Source of the DNA: an uncultured Spirochaetaceae bacterium
GTDB taxonomy: Bacteria > Spirochaetota > Spirochaetia > Treponematales > Treponemataceae
NCBI GenBank assembly: GCA_902789325.1
Contig: CADANN010000008.1
Location: 1 to 59,313, forward strand
Direction of reading: 5' to 3'
DNA: 59,313 nt
Positions 1 to 7,777 of this stretch are shown piece after piece (the first letter of the stretch is position 1; each line of letters opens with the position of its first letter). The notes under the pieces are model-generated. The model was not told the DNA's origin, searched no databases, and was given only the letters and a program-made list of their open reading frames with translations. A program made the position numbers and the translations under genes.

Positions 1-339
1 GAAAATAAAACCACGTGTCTGAATGATGTTTCCAGCCACTGCTGCTACTGCACTTATTAATCCAAGCGGTAAAACACACTTTATAAATACATCAAAAAAA
101 GCAGGAAGAAAAGCTGGATTCCTTATATCGTAAGTTGCACACTGAGTAAAATAAAATTTAAATATTGTTATGATTTCCGAAAACAGCCATTTAGAAAGAA
201 ACACAATTGTAACAACACAAAGCAAGAGCACCAGAGCTCCACTTATTTCCTGGCTTTTTGCAACGCGTCCTTCCTTGCGGGCTTTTTCAAGTTTGTATTC
301 CGAAGGTTGTTCGGTACGGCCTTCATCTTCTGCTGCCAT
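1..339 (-). CDS. flhB: Flagellar export apparatus protein FlhB (N-terminal part, cut by window edge)
   Basis: Reverse translation of 339 to 1 gives 113 residues starting MAAEDEGRTEQPSEYKLEKA, the classic FlhB opening (hydrophilic, basic, TE-P-x-K-x-x-KAR-KEG). A first membrane segment follows at about residues 33-52 and a second at about 84-105. FlhB is the substrate-specificity switch of the flagellar type III export gate; its autocleaved NPTH cytoplasmic domain lies outside the window. The ATG at 339-337 follows a GGAGGT Shine-Dalgarno that overlaps the end of the intact fliR frame (stop at 343), so flhB is translated with the fliRQP block. The identity is secure; completeness cannot be judged. 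Confidence 0.93.
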   Translation of the reverse strand, partial: MAAEDEGRTEQPSEYKLEKARKEGRVAKSQEISGALVLLLCVVTIVFLSKWLFSEIITIFKFYFTQCATYDIRNPAFLPAFFDVFIKCVLPLGLISAVAAVAGNIIQTRGFIF

Positions 340-342
340 AGA

Positions 343-1136
343 CTATACACCTCCCGAAATTGATGTAAACAACTGTTCCAGATCTGCAAAACCTTTTGAA
401 AACGAACGAACAAAAAAGTCGATTATACTAGGCATTGCAATTGCAATGCTACAAGAATCATAATTGGAAATCCTTCGGAAAGAAGGTTCATCTGAGGAGC
501 AGCTTTTGTAAGCAAACCTGTACAAACAGTTATTAAAAATAAAGTCCCCATAACAGGGAGTGCAATGATAAGAGCATCAGCAAAAAGAGAAGTTAAACCG
601 TTCACCATAAATCTTGCAATTCTTTCATTTGCCGTTGCAATACTCAAAGCATTTAGGGAAGAAAAGCTTGTTACAAGACCACCGAGAAACAATTTTTGAA
701 ACCAATGAGTCTGCATAAAAACAAGCATTGCAACCAGATTAAAGAATTGTCCCATAAGTGGATTTTCTACCTGAGAAAGCGCATCGTAAGAGCTTGCAGC
801 AGAAAGTCCCATCTGGAATGCAAGGAACTGACCAGCTGAACTGAAGGCAGCAAAGATAATAGAAATGAAAAATCCCATTATAATTCCAATCAATCCTTCT
901 CCCACAACCAGAAGAAAATAAAGCATTGACGCAGAGCCTTCTTCACCTATATAAGGAGCATATGCAGAAGTATCTACACTTCCAAAAATAAAAAATGCCA
1001 TATACCCGGCAATTGCAACTTTAGCAATACGAGATGCAGAACGCATTGAAAACATAGGAAGTGTCAGGATTAATGCAAAACAACGAACAAAAACGAGAAG
1101 GTAAACTGGTGCTTTAAGTAAAATACTATCCAGCAT
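343..1136 (-). pseudogene. fliR: Flagellar export protein FliR, apparent single-base frameshift near its 3' end
   Basis: FliR is a polytopic membrane component of the flagellar export gate with FliP and FliQ. The frame from 1136 reads as normal FliR (hydrophobic helices, FQMGLSAASSYDALSQ, APQMNLLSEGFPIMILVA) but then gives LQLQCLV and stops at 423. The neighbouring frame continues with AIAMPSIIDFFVRSFSKGF and ends at a TAG at 343-345, three bases before flhB. Adding one A in the repeated GCAATT unit at about 432-449 would join the frames into a 264-residue protein, the usual FliR size. The shift lies in the perfect 18-bp palindrome GCATTGCAATTGCAATGC. All neighbouring flagellar genes are intact, so a sequencing or assembly error, or phase variation, is as likely as true decay. 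No slippery A/T heptamer is visible, so programmed frameshifting is unlikely. Confidence 0.85.
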
Positions 1137-1143
1137 GGCTCAC

Positions 1144-1413
1144 CTATTTTGCAAAGTCAGGAATACGACTGAATAACTGGATTGTATATTCACCAAGAGA
1201 AGTAAACATTGTTCCACCAAGAAGTGCAATTACTAGAAGAATTACAATCAGTTTAGGAAGGAATGTAAGCGTCTGTTCCTGAATAGATGTTGTTGCCTGA
1301 AAAATTGCTACGATAAGACCTACCAGAAGTGCAAGACCAAGAACAGGTGCAACCATTGAGATAACCTGAGTAACAGCACCACGCATAAGAGAAATGATTG
1401 TACCAATTGACAT
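1144..1413 (-). CDS. fliQ: Flagellar export apparatus protein FliQ
   Basis: An 89-residue protein of two hydrophobic helices (about 15-37 and 51-72), the normal FliQ length and topology. It opens MSIGTIISLMRGAVTQVISM and contains the family's loop TTSIQEQTLTFLPKL. FliQ packs with FliP and FliR in the export gate at the base of the periplasmic flagellum. It lies 7 bases upstream of fliR and 25 bases downstream of fliP in the same transcription unit. Confidence 0.95.
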   Translation of the reverse strand: MSIGTIISLMRGAVTQVISMVAPVLGLALLVGLIVAIFQATTSIQEQTLTFLPKLIVILLVIALLGGTMFTSLGEYTIQLFSRIPDFAK

Positions 1414-1438
1414 TTTTTACTACCTCCCGTACCCGCCG

Positions 1439-2278
1439 CTATCGTATAACTGAATTAAACAACTGCTGCGTCAAAAGTCCCCAACCGTCTACAAGAACAA
1501 ACAAAATTAATTTGAACGGCATGGAAATCTGAACCGGCGGAAGCATCATCATACCCATTGCCATGAGTATGCTCGCGACAACCATATCTATAATAATAAA
1601 TGGAATATACAGAATGACACCTATTTTAAAAGCAACTGTAAGTTCATGCAGAATGTAAGAAGGAACCAGTATATAAGTCGGTACATCTGCCAAAGTGTTA
1701 GGTTTATCTAACTTAGCCATATTCATAAACATTTTAATATAGCTTGTATCGCCAGCCATCTGACCATACATAAACATTCTTAGCGGAGCTTCAGCTTCAT
1801 GATAAGCTTCTTCTATTGTGATTGCATTTTCTGAAAGCGGTTTATAGGCATTATCATAAACTTTTGTAAAAGTCGGCCACATAACAAAAATTGTCATAAA
1901 AAATGCAATACCGTTTAATACAGAAGTTGGTGGAACCTGCTGAAGTGAAAGTGCACGTTTGATAAAGTCTAATACAATTGAAAAACGCAGAAAGCAGGTT
2001 ACAAGTATTAAGATGCTCGGTGCAAGAGTGAGAATTGTAAGCAAGAGTAAAAGTCTTACAGAAAATGCAACTTCCCGTCCGCTCTGAGGTTCGGTAATCT
2101 GAACTGCAATATTTGGCACACCAGAACCACGAACATTCTGATTCATCTGCGTAGTTCCCTGTGCAGGCTGGTTTGGAAAATTCTGATTTTGTGATTGCGC
2201 AAAAATCGGTTGACTACCGAACGTTAGCACAATCAAGAGAGCGAGAAAAAAAACTTTTTTCAGTTTATTAAACTTCAT
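1439..2278 (-). CDS. fliP: Flagellar export apparatus protein FliP
   Basis: A 279-residue protein with a cleavable signal peptide (KKVFFLALLIVLTFGSQPIFA), a Gln/Asn-rich linker and the conserved FliP core: SILILVTCFLRFSIVLDFIK, then QQVPPTSVLNGIAFFMT, and the C-terminal membrane pair ending MMMLPPVQISMPFKLILFV. FliP is the main pore-forming subunit of the flagellar export gate. Its start overlaps the end of fliO by 11 bases, which points to translational coupling. Confidence 0.96.
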   Translation of the reverse strand: MKFNKLKKVFFLALLIVLTFGSQPIFAQSQNQNFPNQPAQGTTQMNQNVRGSGVPNIAVQITEPQSGREVAFSVRLLLLLTILTLAPSILILVTCFLRFSIVLDFIKRALSLQQVPPTSVLNGIAFFMTIFVMWPTFTKVYDNAYKPLSENAITIEEAYHEAEAPLRMFMYGQMAGDTSYIKMFMNMAKLDKPNTLADVPTYILVPSYILHELTVAFKIGVILYIPFIIIDMVVASILMAMGMMMLPPVQISMPFKLILFVLVDGWGLLTQQLFNSVIR

Positions 2279-2876
2279 TATTATTTTCCCCGCTGTTAAA
2301 CATATTATCTACCTGCTGTTCAGTTTCAGAAAAAACATTCTTTGTTCCACCTTTTTTAACCAGGAACATATCGAGAACATCTGCAAAGGTTGCAGGCTTT
2401 TTCGTATTATTCTTTTTGTCAGCAGAAATATTCATTGCACTGATGAGTTCTTTATCATCAATTTCGCCAAGCATTGTAATGTTATCTTCTGTAACACCAA
2501 TCAGGTAAGCTTTATCTATCAGTGTAATAACCTCTATTGTTTTTCCAGGAGCAATATTGATGTAAGCAGCACGGCGAAGATAATCATCATCTGTTTTTAC
2601 TACGTTTGTCTTTCTCTTGATGAACCACAAAACTCCGTAAATAAGTCCAATGACAATTACAAGCACAACAATCATTCTGATAAACATGGCAACAGTTGAA
2701 GGACCTTTGTAAGCCTGTGTAGTTGAGGAATTGTCTGTATTTGCATCATCAGAAAAAACAATAGACTCTTCTGTAAGAGGAGCCTCATTTTGATTTGTTT
2801 GATTTTGAGAATATAATGAGAAAACTGCGGTCATACATAAAAGCATAACCGCTATAATTCTTTTAGTTTTTTCCAA
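2268..2876 (-). CDS. fliO: Flagellar biosynthesis protein FliO/FliZ
   Basis: A 202-residue protein with an N-terminal signal or anchor (IIAVMLLCMTAVFSLYS), a polar Asn/Thr-rich segment, one strong membrane helix at about 63-88 (MFIRMIVVLVIVIGLIYGVLWF) and a basic cytoplasmic domain with the FliO-like motif TIEVITLIDKAYLIGV. FliO helps assemble the FliP ring. The assignment rests on topology, this motif and the position directly before fliP, because FliO sequences are poorly conserved. Confidence 0.85.
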   Translation of the reverse strand: MEKTKRIIAVMLLCMTAVFSLYSQNQTNQNEAPLTEESIVFSDDANTDNSSTTQAYKGPSTVAMFIRMIVVLVIVIGLIYGVLWFIKRKTNVVKTDDDYLRRAAYINIAPGKTIEVITLIDKAYLIGVTEDNITMLGEIDDKELISAMNISADKKNNTKKPATFADVLDMFLVKKGGTKNVFSETEQQVDNMFNSGENNNEV

Positions 2877-2995
2877 TTATAAAACCCACCCTTTTTAAAA
2901 TTGGTAAATCTTGTCATACTGATCCTGAAACAAGTTCAGGATGACGTTTCAGCATCTTTTAATAGATCCCGAAACAAGTCCGGGATGACATTCTT
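2877..2995. repeat. fliY-fliO spacer carrying a nested palindromic repeat
   Basis: This 119-base gap contains two short palindromes in the same orientation: TCCTGAAACAAGTTCAGGA (2923-2941, stem 7, loop 5) and a GC-richer relative at 2967-2985, each followed by TGAC. Compared with the copy at 41505-41562, the first palindrome seems inserted into another copy: GTCATACTGA lies on its left and GTTTCAGCATC on its right, which together resemble one interrupted unit. It lies inside the flagellar operon and could affect mRNA stability or partial termination between fliY and fliO. Confidence 0.8.
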
Positions 2996-4219
2996 TTAGT
3001 TAAGATCTGTTACGCGCTCCATAGGAGACAGGATTTCAGTTACACGTACACCGAAGTTTTCATCGATGACTACAACCTCACCCTTAGCAATCTTCTTATG
3101 ATTTACAAGAATATCTACAGGTTCACCGGCAAGTTTATCAAGCTCAATAATTGTACCTTCACCCATTCCAAGAATATCTTTAATGGTTTTCTTTGTACGA
3201 CCGAGTTCTACAGTCATTTCCATGAATACGTCCATGATAAGACTGATATTGCCCTGTTCACCGGCATTCATTCCTGCCTGTAAATTTGGATACTGCAACT
3301 GCTGAACATTAGGAACATTCATTCCCATGTTTACGCCCATATTCTGCGGCATTCCCATTCCCATACCGCCCATAGGCATCTGCATTCCCATATTTGGCAT
3401 TCCACCCATTGGCTGCTGCATACCCATTCCCATATTAGGCATTGCACCACCCATCTGCATTCCGCCCATTTGAGCGCCACCCATTGCAGCACCGCCCATA
3501 GGAGATCCACCTGCAGCAGCATTCATTCCGCCAAGATCAATTGGAGTAAGATCAGCTGCAGCATCTGGAGCTCCACCGCCCAAAGCTTTTGTAAGGCCTT
3601 CAGCAGCATCTCCACCAATACATTCCCAGAGAGTATATGCATTACCATCATAGGTAAGTGGATAACTTGAAAGAACGAAATCCCCCTGAGGGAACATAAT
3701 CATTGCTTTAGATTCGTTTAATGTTTCTGGAGTAGCATAACCAAGACCAGAAGCATTTCCCTTACTTTCAACTTCCTGAATTTCTGCACTAATATGTGTT
3801 GCAATGAATTCAGAAACTACAGAAAGTACCATATCATCTACTTCTGTTGCTTCTTCAGAACTTACAAGCTGGAAAATCTTAAGCGCAAATTCCGGCGACA
3901 TAAGATAAAGGTGACTTCCCTTTACACCAGCGTTATAATCTGCATTAATTCCAATTACTACTTCTGGTAACTTTGAAAGAACATGGTCACGGTTTGTCTG
4001 TTCTACAACCGGATTTTCACATGTAAAAGTTACACTTGTTGTTTTATTGATATTTTCTTCGAGCTTCGGCTTAAGAGCGTCTGCCATTGTCTGAAGAGTC
4101 GGAATATCAAAATGATAAGTAGGACCATTTCCTACATGTCCAGAAGAGTTTAATCCATCTATAGCAACGCCTGAAAGCAAAGCATCAATTTCATCTTGTG
4201 AGATAGCACCATCACTCAT
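2996..4219 (-). CDS. fliY: Flagellar motor switch protein FliY (CheC-like plus FliN domain)
   Basis: A 407-residue switch protein. Residues 1-20 carry the SQDEIDALLSG motif shared with FliM, which binds CheY-P or its equivalent. Residues about 30-215 form a CheC/FliM-like middle domain. Residues about 230-320 are an extreme Met/Gly/Pro low-complexity linker (MGG, MQMGG, MPNMGMGM units). The last 80 or so residues are a typical FliN/SpoA domain (FMEMTVELGRTKKTIKDIL through VRVTEILSPMERV). FliY replaces or complements FliN in the C-ring of spirochaetes and Firmicutes. It overlaps fliM by 8 bases. The linker is much more Met-rich than expected and is worth noting. Confidence 0.93.
   Translation of the reverse strand: MSDGAISQDEIDALLSGVAIDGLNSSGHVGNGPTYHFDIPTLQTMADALKPKLEENINKTTSVTFTCENPVVEQTNRDHVLSKLPEVVIGINADYNAGVKGSHLYLMSPEFALKIFQLVSSEEATEVDDMVLSVVSEFIATHISAEIQEVESKGNASGLGYATPETLNESKAMIMFPQGDFVLSSYPLTYDGNAYTLWECIGGDAAEGLTKALGGGAPDAAADLTPIDLGGMNAAAGGSPMGGAAMGGAQMGGMQMGGAMPNMGMGMQQPMGGMPNMGMQMPMGGMGMGMPQNMGVNMGMNVPNVQQLQYPNLQAGMNAGEQGNISLIMDVFMEMTVELGRTKKTIKDILGMGEGTIIELDKLAGEPVDILVNHKKIAKGEVVVIDENFGVRVTEILSPMERVTDLN
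3331..3530 (-). repeat. Met/Gly-coding degenerate repeat inside fliY
   Basis: About 200 bases of imperfect 9-15 base units encode runs such as GGAQMGGMQMGGAMPNMGMGM in the inter-domain linker of FliY. The repeat is read in frame only in the fliY direction. It is a coding low-complexity tract, not a CRISPR or intergenic repeat, and unit slippage could change the linker length between strains. Confidence 0.8.
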
Positions 4220-5249
4220 ATGTTTCGTCTCCTTCTACAGAAAGCTCTTCAAATTCGTCTGACTCGACGCTTTCAATTTTTCCTGTAATTTGTACTGCCA
4301 TTTTTTTACCGACAACACCTGGCTGGCAGTAAAACTTTTTCTTATTTCCAACGCTAAGTGTAAGAGGATCTCCAACCTTAACGCTTGAAAGACGAACTAC
4401 ATCACCGCAGCGCAGTGAAAGAACGTCTCTTATTGGTAAATTAATGGTTCCGATATCAGCTACAACATCCATATCTACAGTAGTAAGCTGCTGTTTAATT
4501 GTTCCAAGATACTGGGTTGTAGAAGACTTTCTTACAGATGAGAACCAGAACTGTGAAGAAAGTTTTGAAATAATCGGTTCAAGAACAAGGTATGGAATAC
4601 AGAAGTTCATCATTCCTTCTTCATCACCAACCTTAGTTTCCAGAGTTACAAGCACAACCATTTCGGTTGGAGGTACAATCTGTGCAAACTGAGGATTTGT
4701 TTCTATCTGAGCAAAACGTGGACGAAGGTCAATTACCTGCGTCCATGCTTCACGGATATTCGCAAGAATACGTACGATAACCGTTTCCATTACTTCCTGT
4801 TCAATATCTGTAAGGTCTCGGTTTTTGTTTCCTGTAGTGGCTCCACGTCCACCAAAAAGACGGTCAATCATACAGAAAGTAATTGCCGGGTCAATTTCGA
4901 GTACGGCATTTCCTTTTAACGGATCCATATTGATTACCGCAAGAGTTGTAGGAGTTGGAATAGAACGGATAAATTCCTCATAAGTTAACTGATCTACAGA
5001 AGCAACGTGTACATGTACAAGAGAACGGAGCTGTGCAGAAAGAGATGTTGTTGTTAAACGCGCAAAGGTCTCGTGCATGTTTGAGACCGTACGCAGCTGT
5101 TCCTTTGAGAATTTATCAGGACGCTTGAAGTCATATATCTTTATTTTGCGGGCACTATTGACCGGCTTAAAGTCATCTGCTTCGGTATCACCCGAACTGA
5201 TGGCTGTAAGGAGCTGGTCAATTTCGTCCTGTGATAGAACTTCGTTCAT
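4212..5249 (-). CDS. fliM: Flagellar motor switch protein FliM
   Basis: A 345-residue protein opening MNEVLSQDEIDQLLTAI, the CheY-binding EIDQLL motif. A central domain follows with the GGRG-type motif (DRLFGGRGATTGNKNRDLTDIEQEV), and a C-terminal SpoA domain begins near IRDVLSLRCGDVVRL. FliM forms the C-ring wall and sets rotation sense. Length and motifs are canonical. It sits 15 bases downstream of fliL and overlaps fliY by 8 bases. Confidence 0.97.
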   Translation of the reverse strand: MNEVLSQDEIDQLLTAISSGDTEADDFKPVNSARKIKIYDFKRPDKFSKEQLRTVSNMHETFARLTTTSLSAQLRSLVHVHVASVDQLTYEEFIRSIPTPTTLAVINMDPLKGNAVLEIDPAITFCMIDRLFGGRGATTGNKNRDLTDIEQEVMETVIVRILANIREAWTQVIDLRPRFAQIETNPQFAQIVPPTEMVVLVTLETKVGDEEGMMNFCIPYLVLEPIISKLSSQFWFSSVRKSSTTQYLGTIKQQLTTVDMDVVADIGTINLPIRDVLSLRCGDVVRLSSVKVGDPLTLSVGNKKKFYCQPGVVGKKMAVQITGKIESVESDEFEELSVEGDETYE

Positions 5250-5264
5250 TAAACTCCACCTTTA

Positions 5265-5819
5265 TTAATTTTGCTCAATAACGTCTTTCTGCTGGAAAAC
5301 AACGTCACGAATTCGAGAACTTGAAAGAATCTTATCATTGATTCCATTTTTAATTTCATTCTCGAGAGCATCCTCATTATTTGTATTTCTAAGCTCTGCA
5401 GCTGTCTTACCACTGAAGTAGCGGCGAAGGAAAGCCTTAAGCTCAACTGTACGCTGAGTAATTTCTGTTGAAGTAGCTTTATCATCTTTTTTATAAGCGA
5501 GAGCAACGTCAACACGTACTGTTGCAGGAGGATCATCACATGTAGTTGTCTGGATTATTCCAAGAGAAGTATACCAGTCATAAATTTCACGCTGACCAGA
5601 TACATATTCTTCTGATGTCGGGATTGCAGTTACCTGTGTTGAGTTTTTACTTGTAATTTTAACAGTTACAACAACTACAACAACAATAACAATGATTGCA
5701 GCGAGTCCGATAATTATCCATTTAAGAAGGCCAGAAAGTAATCCGCCTATACCACGTTTTTTCTCAGGCGCTGTGCCTGCACCACCCTCATCGAGGTTGA
5801 TTTCATCATCGTCTGCCAT
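5265..5819 (-). CDS. fliL: Flagellar basal body-associated protein FliL
   Basis: A 184-residue protein with an acidic cytoplasmic tail (about residues 1-25), a single membrane helix at about 32-54 rich in Ile and Val, and a periplasmic FliL domain (SLGIIQTTTCDDPPATVRVDVALAY, then RDVVFQQKDV). FliL surrounds the stator units and stabilises them. Its position between motB and fliM matches other treponemes. Confidence 0.93.
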   Translation of the reverse strand: MADDDEINLDEGGAGTAPEKKRGIGGLLSGLLKWIIIGLAAIIVIVVVVVVTVKITSKNSTQVTAIPTSEEYVSGQREIYDWYTSLGIIQTTTCDDPPATVRVDVALAYKKDDKATSTEITQRTVELKAFLRRYFSGKTAAELRNTNNEDALENEIKNGINDKILSSSRIRDVVFQQKDVIEQN

Positions 5820-5858
5820 TTCCCCTCCAGCAAATCAATAACATTAAGTATTCTAACA

Positions 5859-6587
5859 TCAAAAATGTCCTTCGTCTAGGATAATAATATCCACGCGCCG
5901 ATTGTAAGCACGACCTTCGGCCGTATCATTGGAAAACTTAGGTCTGGTATCAGAATAACCTGCCACAGAAAAATCATTTTCCCTTACTCCATAATCGGCT
6001 AAATAATGAAGAACATTAACAGCTCTTGTTGCAGAAAGCTCCCAATTGCTTGGAAATTTTGAATTTTCTGTTACAGGAGTATTATCCGTGTGCCCTTCTA
6101 TACGGAATCTTCTGCCCTTAAGTTCATCAGAACGGAAGAAATCTGCAAGTCGCAGAAGAGTTTCACGGGTATCATTTATATTAAGATCAGCACTTCCTTC
6201 TTCGAAGAAATTATCTGAAAGAAGTGTAATAATAAGTCCACGTTCATCACTTGTTATAGTAATCTTATTAGATTTTACATCAGGCGCAAAAAGACTTACA
6301 GCCTTCTTTTTAGCCATACCAAGCGATTTTCCCTTTTCCAAAGATGGAAGTGAGTTGATATTATTTCCGAGGTCCGAAAGCTGACCAGCAGACAAAGAAA
6401 GTCCACCCGAAGTTGTATCGGTTTCCTGCATCTGCAAGCTCTGAGTAATTGTTGCCATCTGGGTAACGTCTACTTCTGAAGGATTATAAAGCATAACGAA
6501 GAAGCAGAGCATGAGGGTAATCATGTCACCATAAGTACCAAGCCACGCGGTCGACGGTTTTTCAGGCTGTTTAGCTTTCTTTCCCAT
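5859..6587 (-). CDS. motB: Flagellar stator protein MotB
   Basis: A 242-residue protein with a short basic N-terminus and a single membrane helix containing the proton-accepting Asp21 ([20 protein letters not shown]). A plug/linker follows, then a C-terminal OmpA-like peptidoglycan-binding domain ([12 protein letters not shown], then [31 protein letters not shown]). MotB anchors the stator to the cell wall and with MotA forms the proton channel. It lies 22 bases downstream of motA. Confidence 0.97.
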   Translation of the reverse strand: MGKKAKQPEKPSTAWLGTYGDMITLMLCFFVMLYNPSEVDVTQMATITQSLQMQETDTTSGGLSLSAGQLSDLGNNINSLPSLEKGKSLGMAKKKAVSLFAPDVKSNKITITSDERGLIITLLSDNFFEEGSADLNINDTRETLLRLADFFRSDELKGRRFRIEGHTDNTPVTENSKFPSNWELSATRAVNVLHYLADYGVRENDFSVAGYSDTRPKFSNDTAEGRAYNRRVDIIILDEGHF

Positions 6588-6609
6588 TTTTACTTACCCT
6601 CTTATAAAA

Positions 6610-7392
6610 TTAGTCCTTCAAAACATCTGCTTCGATTGCTTTTCTTGTAACAGGATCAAGATAAGTAAGAAGCTTCTGTGCCATAATACGAGGGTTTTCA
6701 CCGGCCTGAATGGCAAGTACACCTTCAATGATCATTTCCTTTGAACGCATTTCCATTGAGTTCTGATTTGCAAGCTTTGTAGAGAACGGTGTAATTAACC
6801 AGTTGGCCATCATAGATCCGTACAATGTTGTAATCAACGCAACGGCCATGTTAGGACCGAGGGAAGATTTATCTTCGAGGTTATTCAACATACCAATAAG
6901 ACCAAGTACGGTACCCATCATACCAAAACCAGGAGCAAATCCAGCCCATGCATTGATAAGTCCAATCCATTCCATATGGCGGTTTTCAACCTGAGTCATT
7001 TCATTTTCCATAATTGCACGGATGATATTTCCGTCAGTACCATCAACTACAAGACGAAGGCCCATTTTCATAAATGGATCTTCAAGATCATCAAGACCAT
7101 CTTCGAGGGCAAGAATACCTTCTCGACGAGCCTTTTCTGAAAGTGCCTGCATATTTATTACAATATTTTTTTCACCGAAGTCTGGAACCTTAAAAGCTTT
7201 AGCCATGATTTTGAACATACCCAGAGCTTTTTTCAAAGGAGCCGCAATGAACATGGCAAAGTAAGAACCGCCGATAGTCATGAAAACAGACGGGATATCG
7301 ATAATTCCGCCCAATGTACCACCTGATGTCAATACAGACATGACAATCATGGCTGCACCGCCGACAATACCCAGTAAAGTTGCTATATCCAT
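6610..7392 (-). CDS. motA: Flagellar stator protein MotA
   Basis: A 260-residue MotA/ExbB-like protein with four membrane segments. It includes the family motifs GTLGGIIDIPSVFMTIGGSYFA near the N-terminus, the cytoplasmic loop NRHMEWIGLINAWAGFAPG, and GMMGTVLGLIGMLNNL in the third helix. It forms the torque-generating ring around the MotB helices. Its ATG shares one base with the flbD stop (TAATG at 7390-7394), so the two genes are translationally coupled. Confidence 0.97.
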   Translation of the reverse strand: MDIATLLGIVGGAAMIVMSVLTSGGTLGGIIDIPSVFMTIGGSYFAMFIAAPLKKALGMFKIMAKAFKVPDFGEKNIVINMQALSEKARREGILALEDGLDDLEDPFMKMGLRLVVDGTDGNIIRAIMENEMTQVENRHMEWIGLINAWAGFAPGFGMMGTVLGLIGMLNNLEDKSSLGPNMAVALITTLYGSMMANWLITPFSTKLANQNSMEMRSKEMIIEGVLAIQAGENPRIMAQKLLTYLDPVTRKAIEADVLKD

Positions 7393-7592
7393 TACAAGAC
7401 CTCTTGCCTCTCAATACCGATGTCTCTCCGGTATTTTATAATTTTTTCTATTAAATCTTCTGGGGAATTTTTGACAATGATTTTACGTCCCGACAGCATA
7501 GTAAGTGTCAGGTCAGGAGTTGTTTCCATACTTTCAATCATGTGCGGATTCACCCAATAAATTTTCCCATCTAACCGCATTACATCAATCAT
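7392..7592 (-). CDS. flbD: Flagellar protein FlbD
   Basis: A 66-residue protein, MIDVMRLDGKIYWVNPHMIE..., the small conserved FlbD family found in spirochaetes and Firmicutes beside hook and stator genes; its exact function is unknown. It is the first gene of this flagellar block. In better-known treponemes flgE usually precedes it, but here a promoter region and a divergent two-component system lie upstream. No Shine-Dalgarno is seen before the ATG at 7592; an in-frame ATG at codon 5 is an alternative start. Confidence 0.92.
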   Translation of the reverse strand: MIDVMRLDGKIYWVNPHMIESMETTPDLTLTMLSGRKIIVKNSPEDLIEKIIKYRRDIGIERQEVL

Positions 7593-7777
7593 ATGTTTTA
7601 ATACTTATTATAATTATAATCTTTTTTTGTCAGATTTCAATTATTATTTTTATTATATGGCAAAATTTAATCATTTTTTTGCACCTTTTTTGTTGATTTT
7701 TATAAATTTTTATTATAACAAAAAGTTTTCTTTTCAAAAAAGCTTGTCTTACGCTATATTATAAATAGGAAAGAAAA
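7593..7777. other. Divergent AT-rich regulatory region between flbD and the two-component system
   Basis: This 185-base gap is extremely AT-rich with several A/T runs. It holds the flbD promoter on the minus strand. On the plus strand it holds a TATTAT/TATAAA box at about 7757-7766 with an AGGAAAG Shine-Dalgarno before the response regulator ATG. Because it feeds both the flagellar operon and a response regulator, autoregulation or cross-regulation is plausible, though no clear direct or inverted operator repeat was seen. Confidence 0.5.
7613..7640 (-). promoter_or_regulatory. Sigma-70-like promoter for the flbD-motA flagellar operon
   Basis: On the minus strand TTGAAA (7640-7635) and TATAAT (7618-7613) are separated by 16 bases; a second overlapping TATAAT occurs at 7612-7607. 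Transcription would start roughly 5-15 bases before the flbD ATG, leaving almost no leader. No sigma-28 type box was recognised, so the operon looks housekeeping-driven. Confidence 0.6.

Noticed and set aside
423..450. Programmed ribosomal frameshift in fliR
   Set aside because: No slippery A/T heptamer is present at the shift site, and the change is explained by one missing base in a repeat; only sequencing can settle it.
3331..3530. Possible CRISPR-like tandem array in the fliY region
   Set aside because: Units are irregular, remain in frame and code for the Met/Gly linker; there are no spacers and no cas genes.
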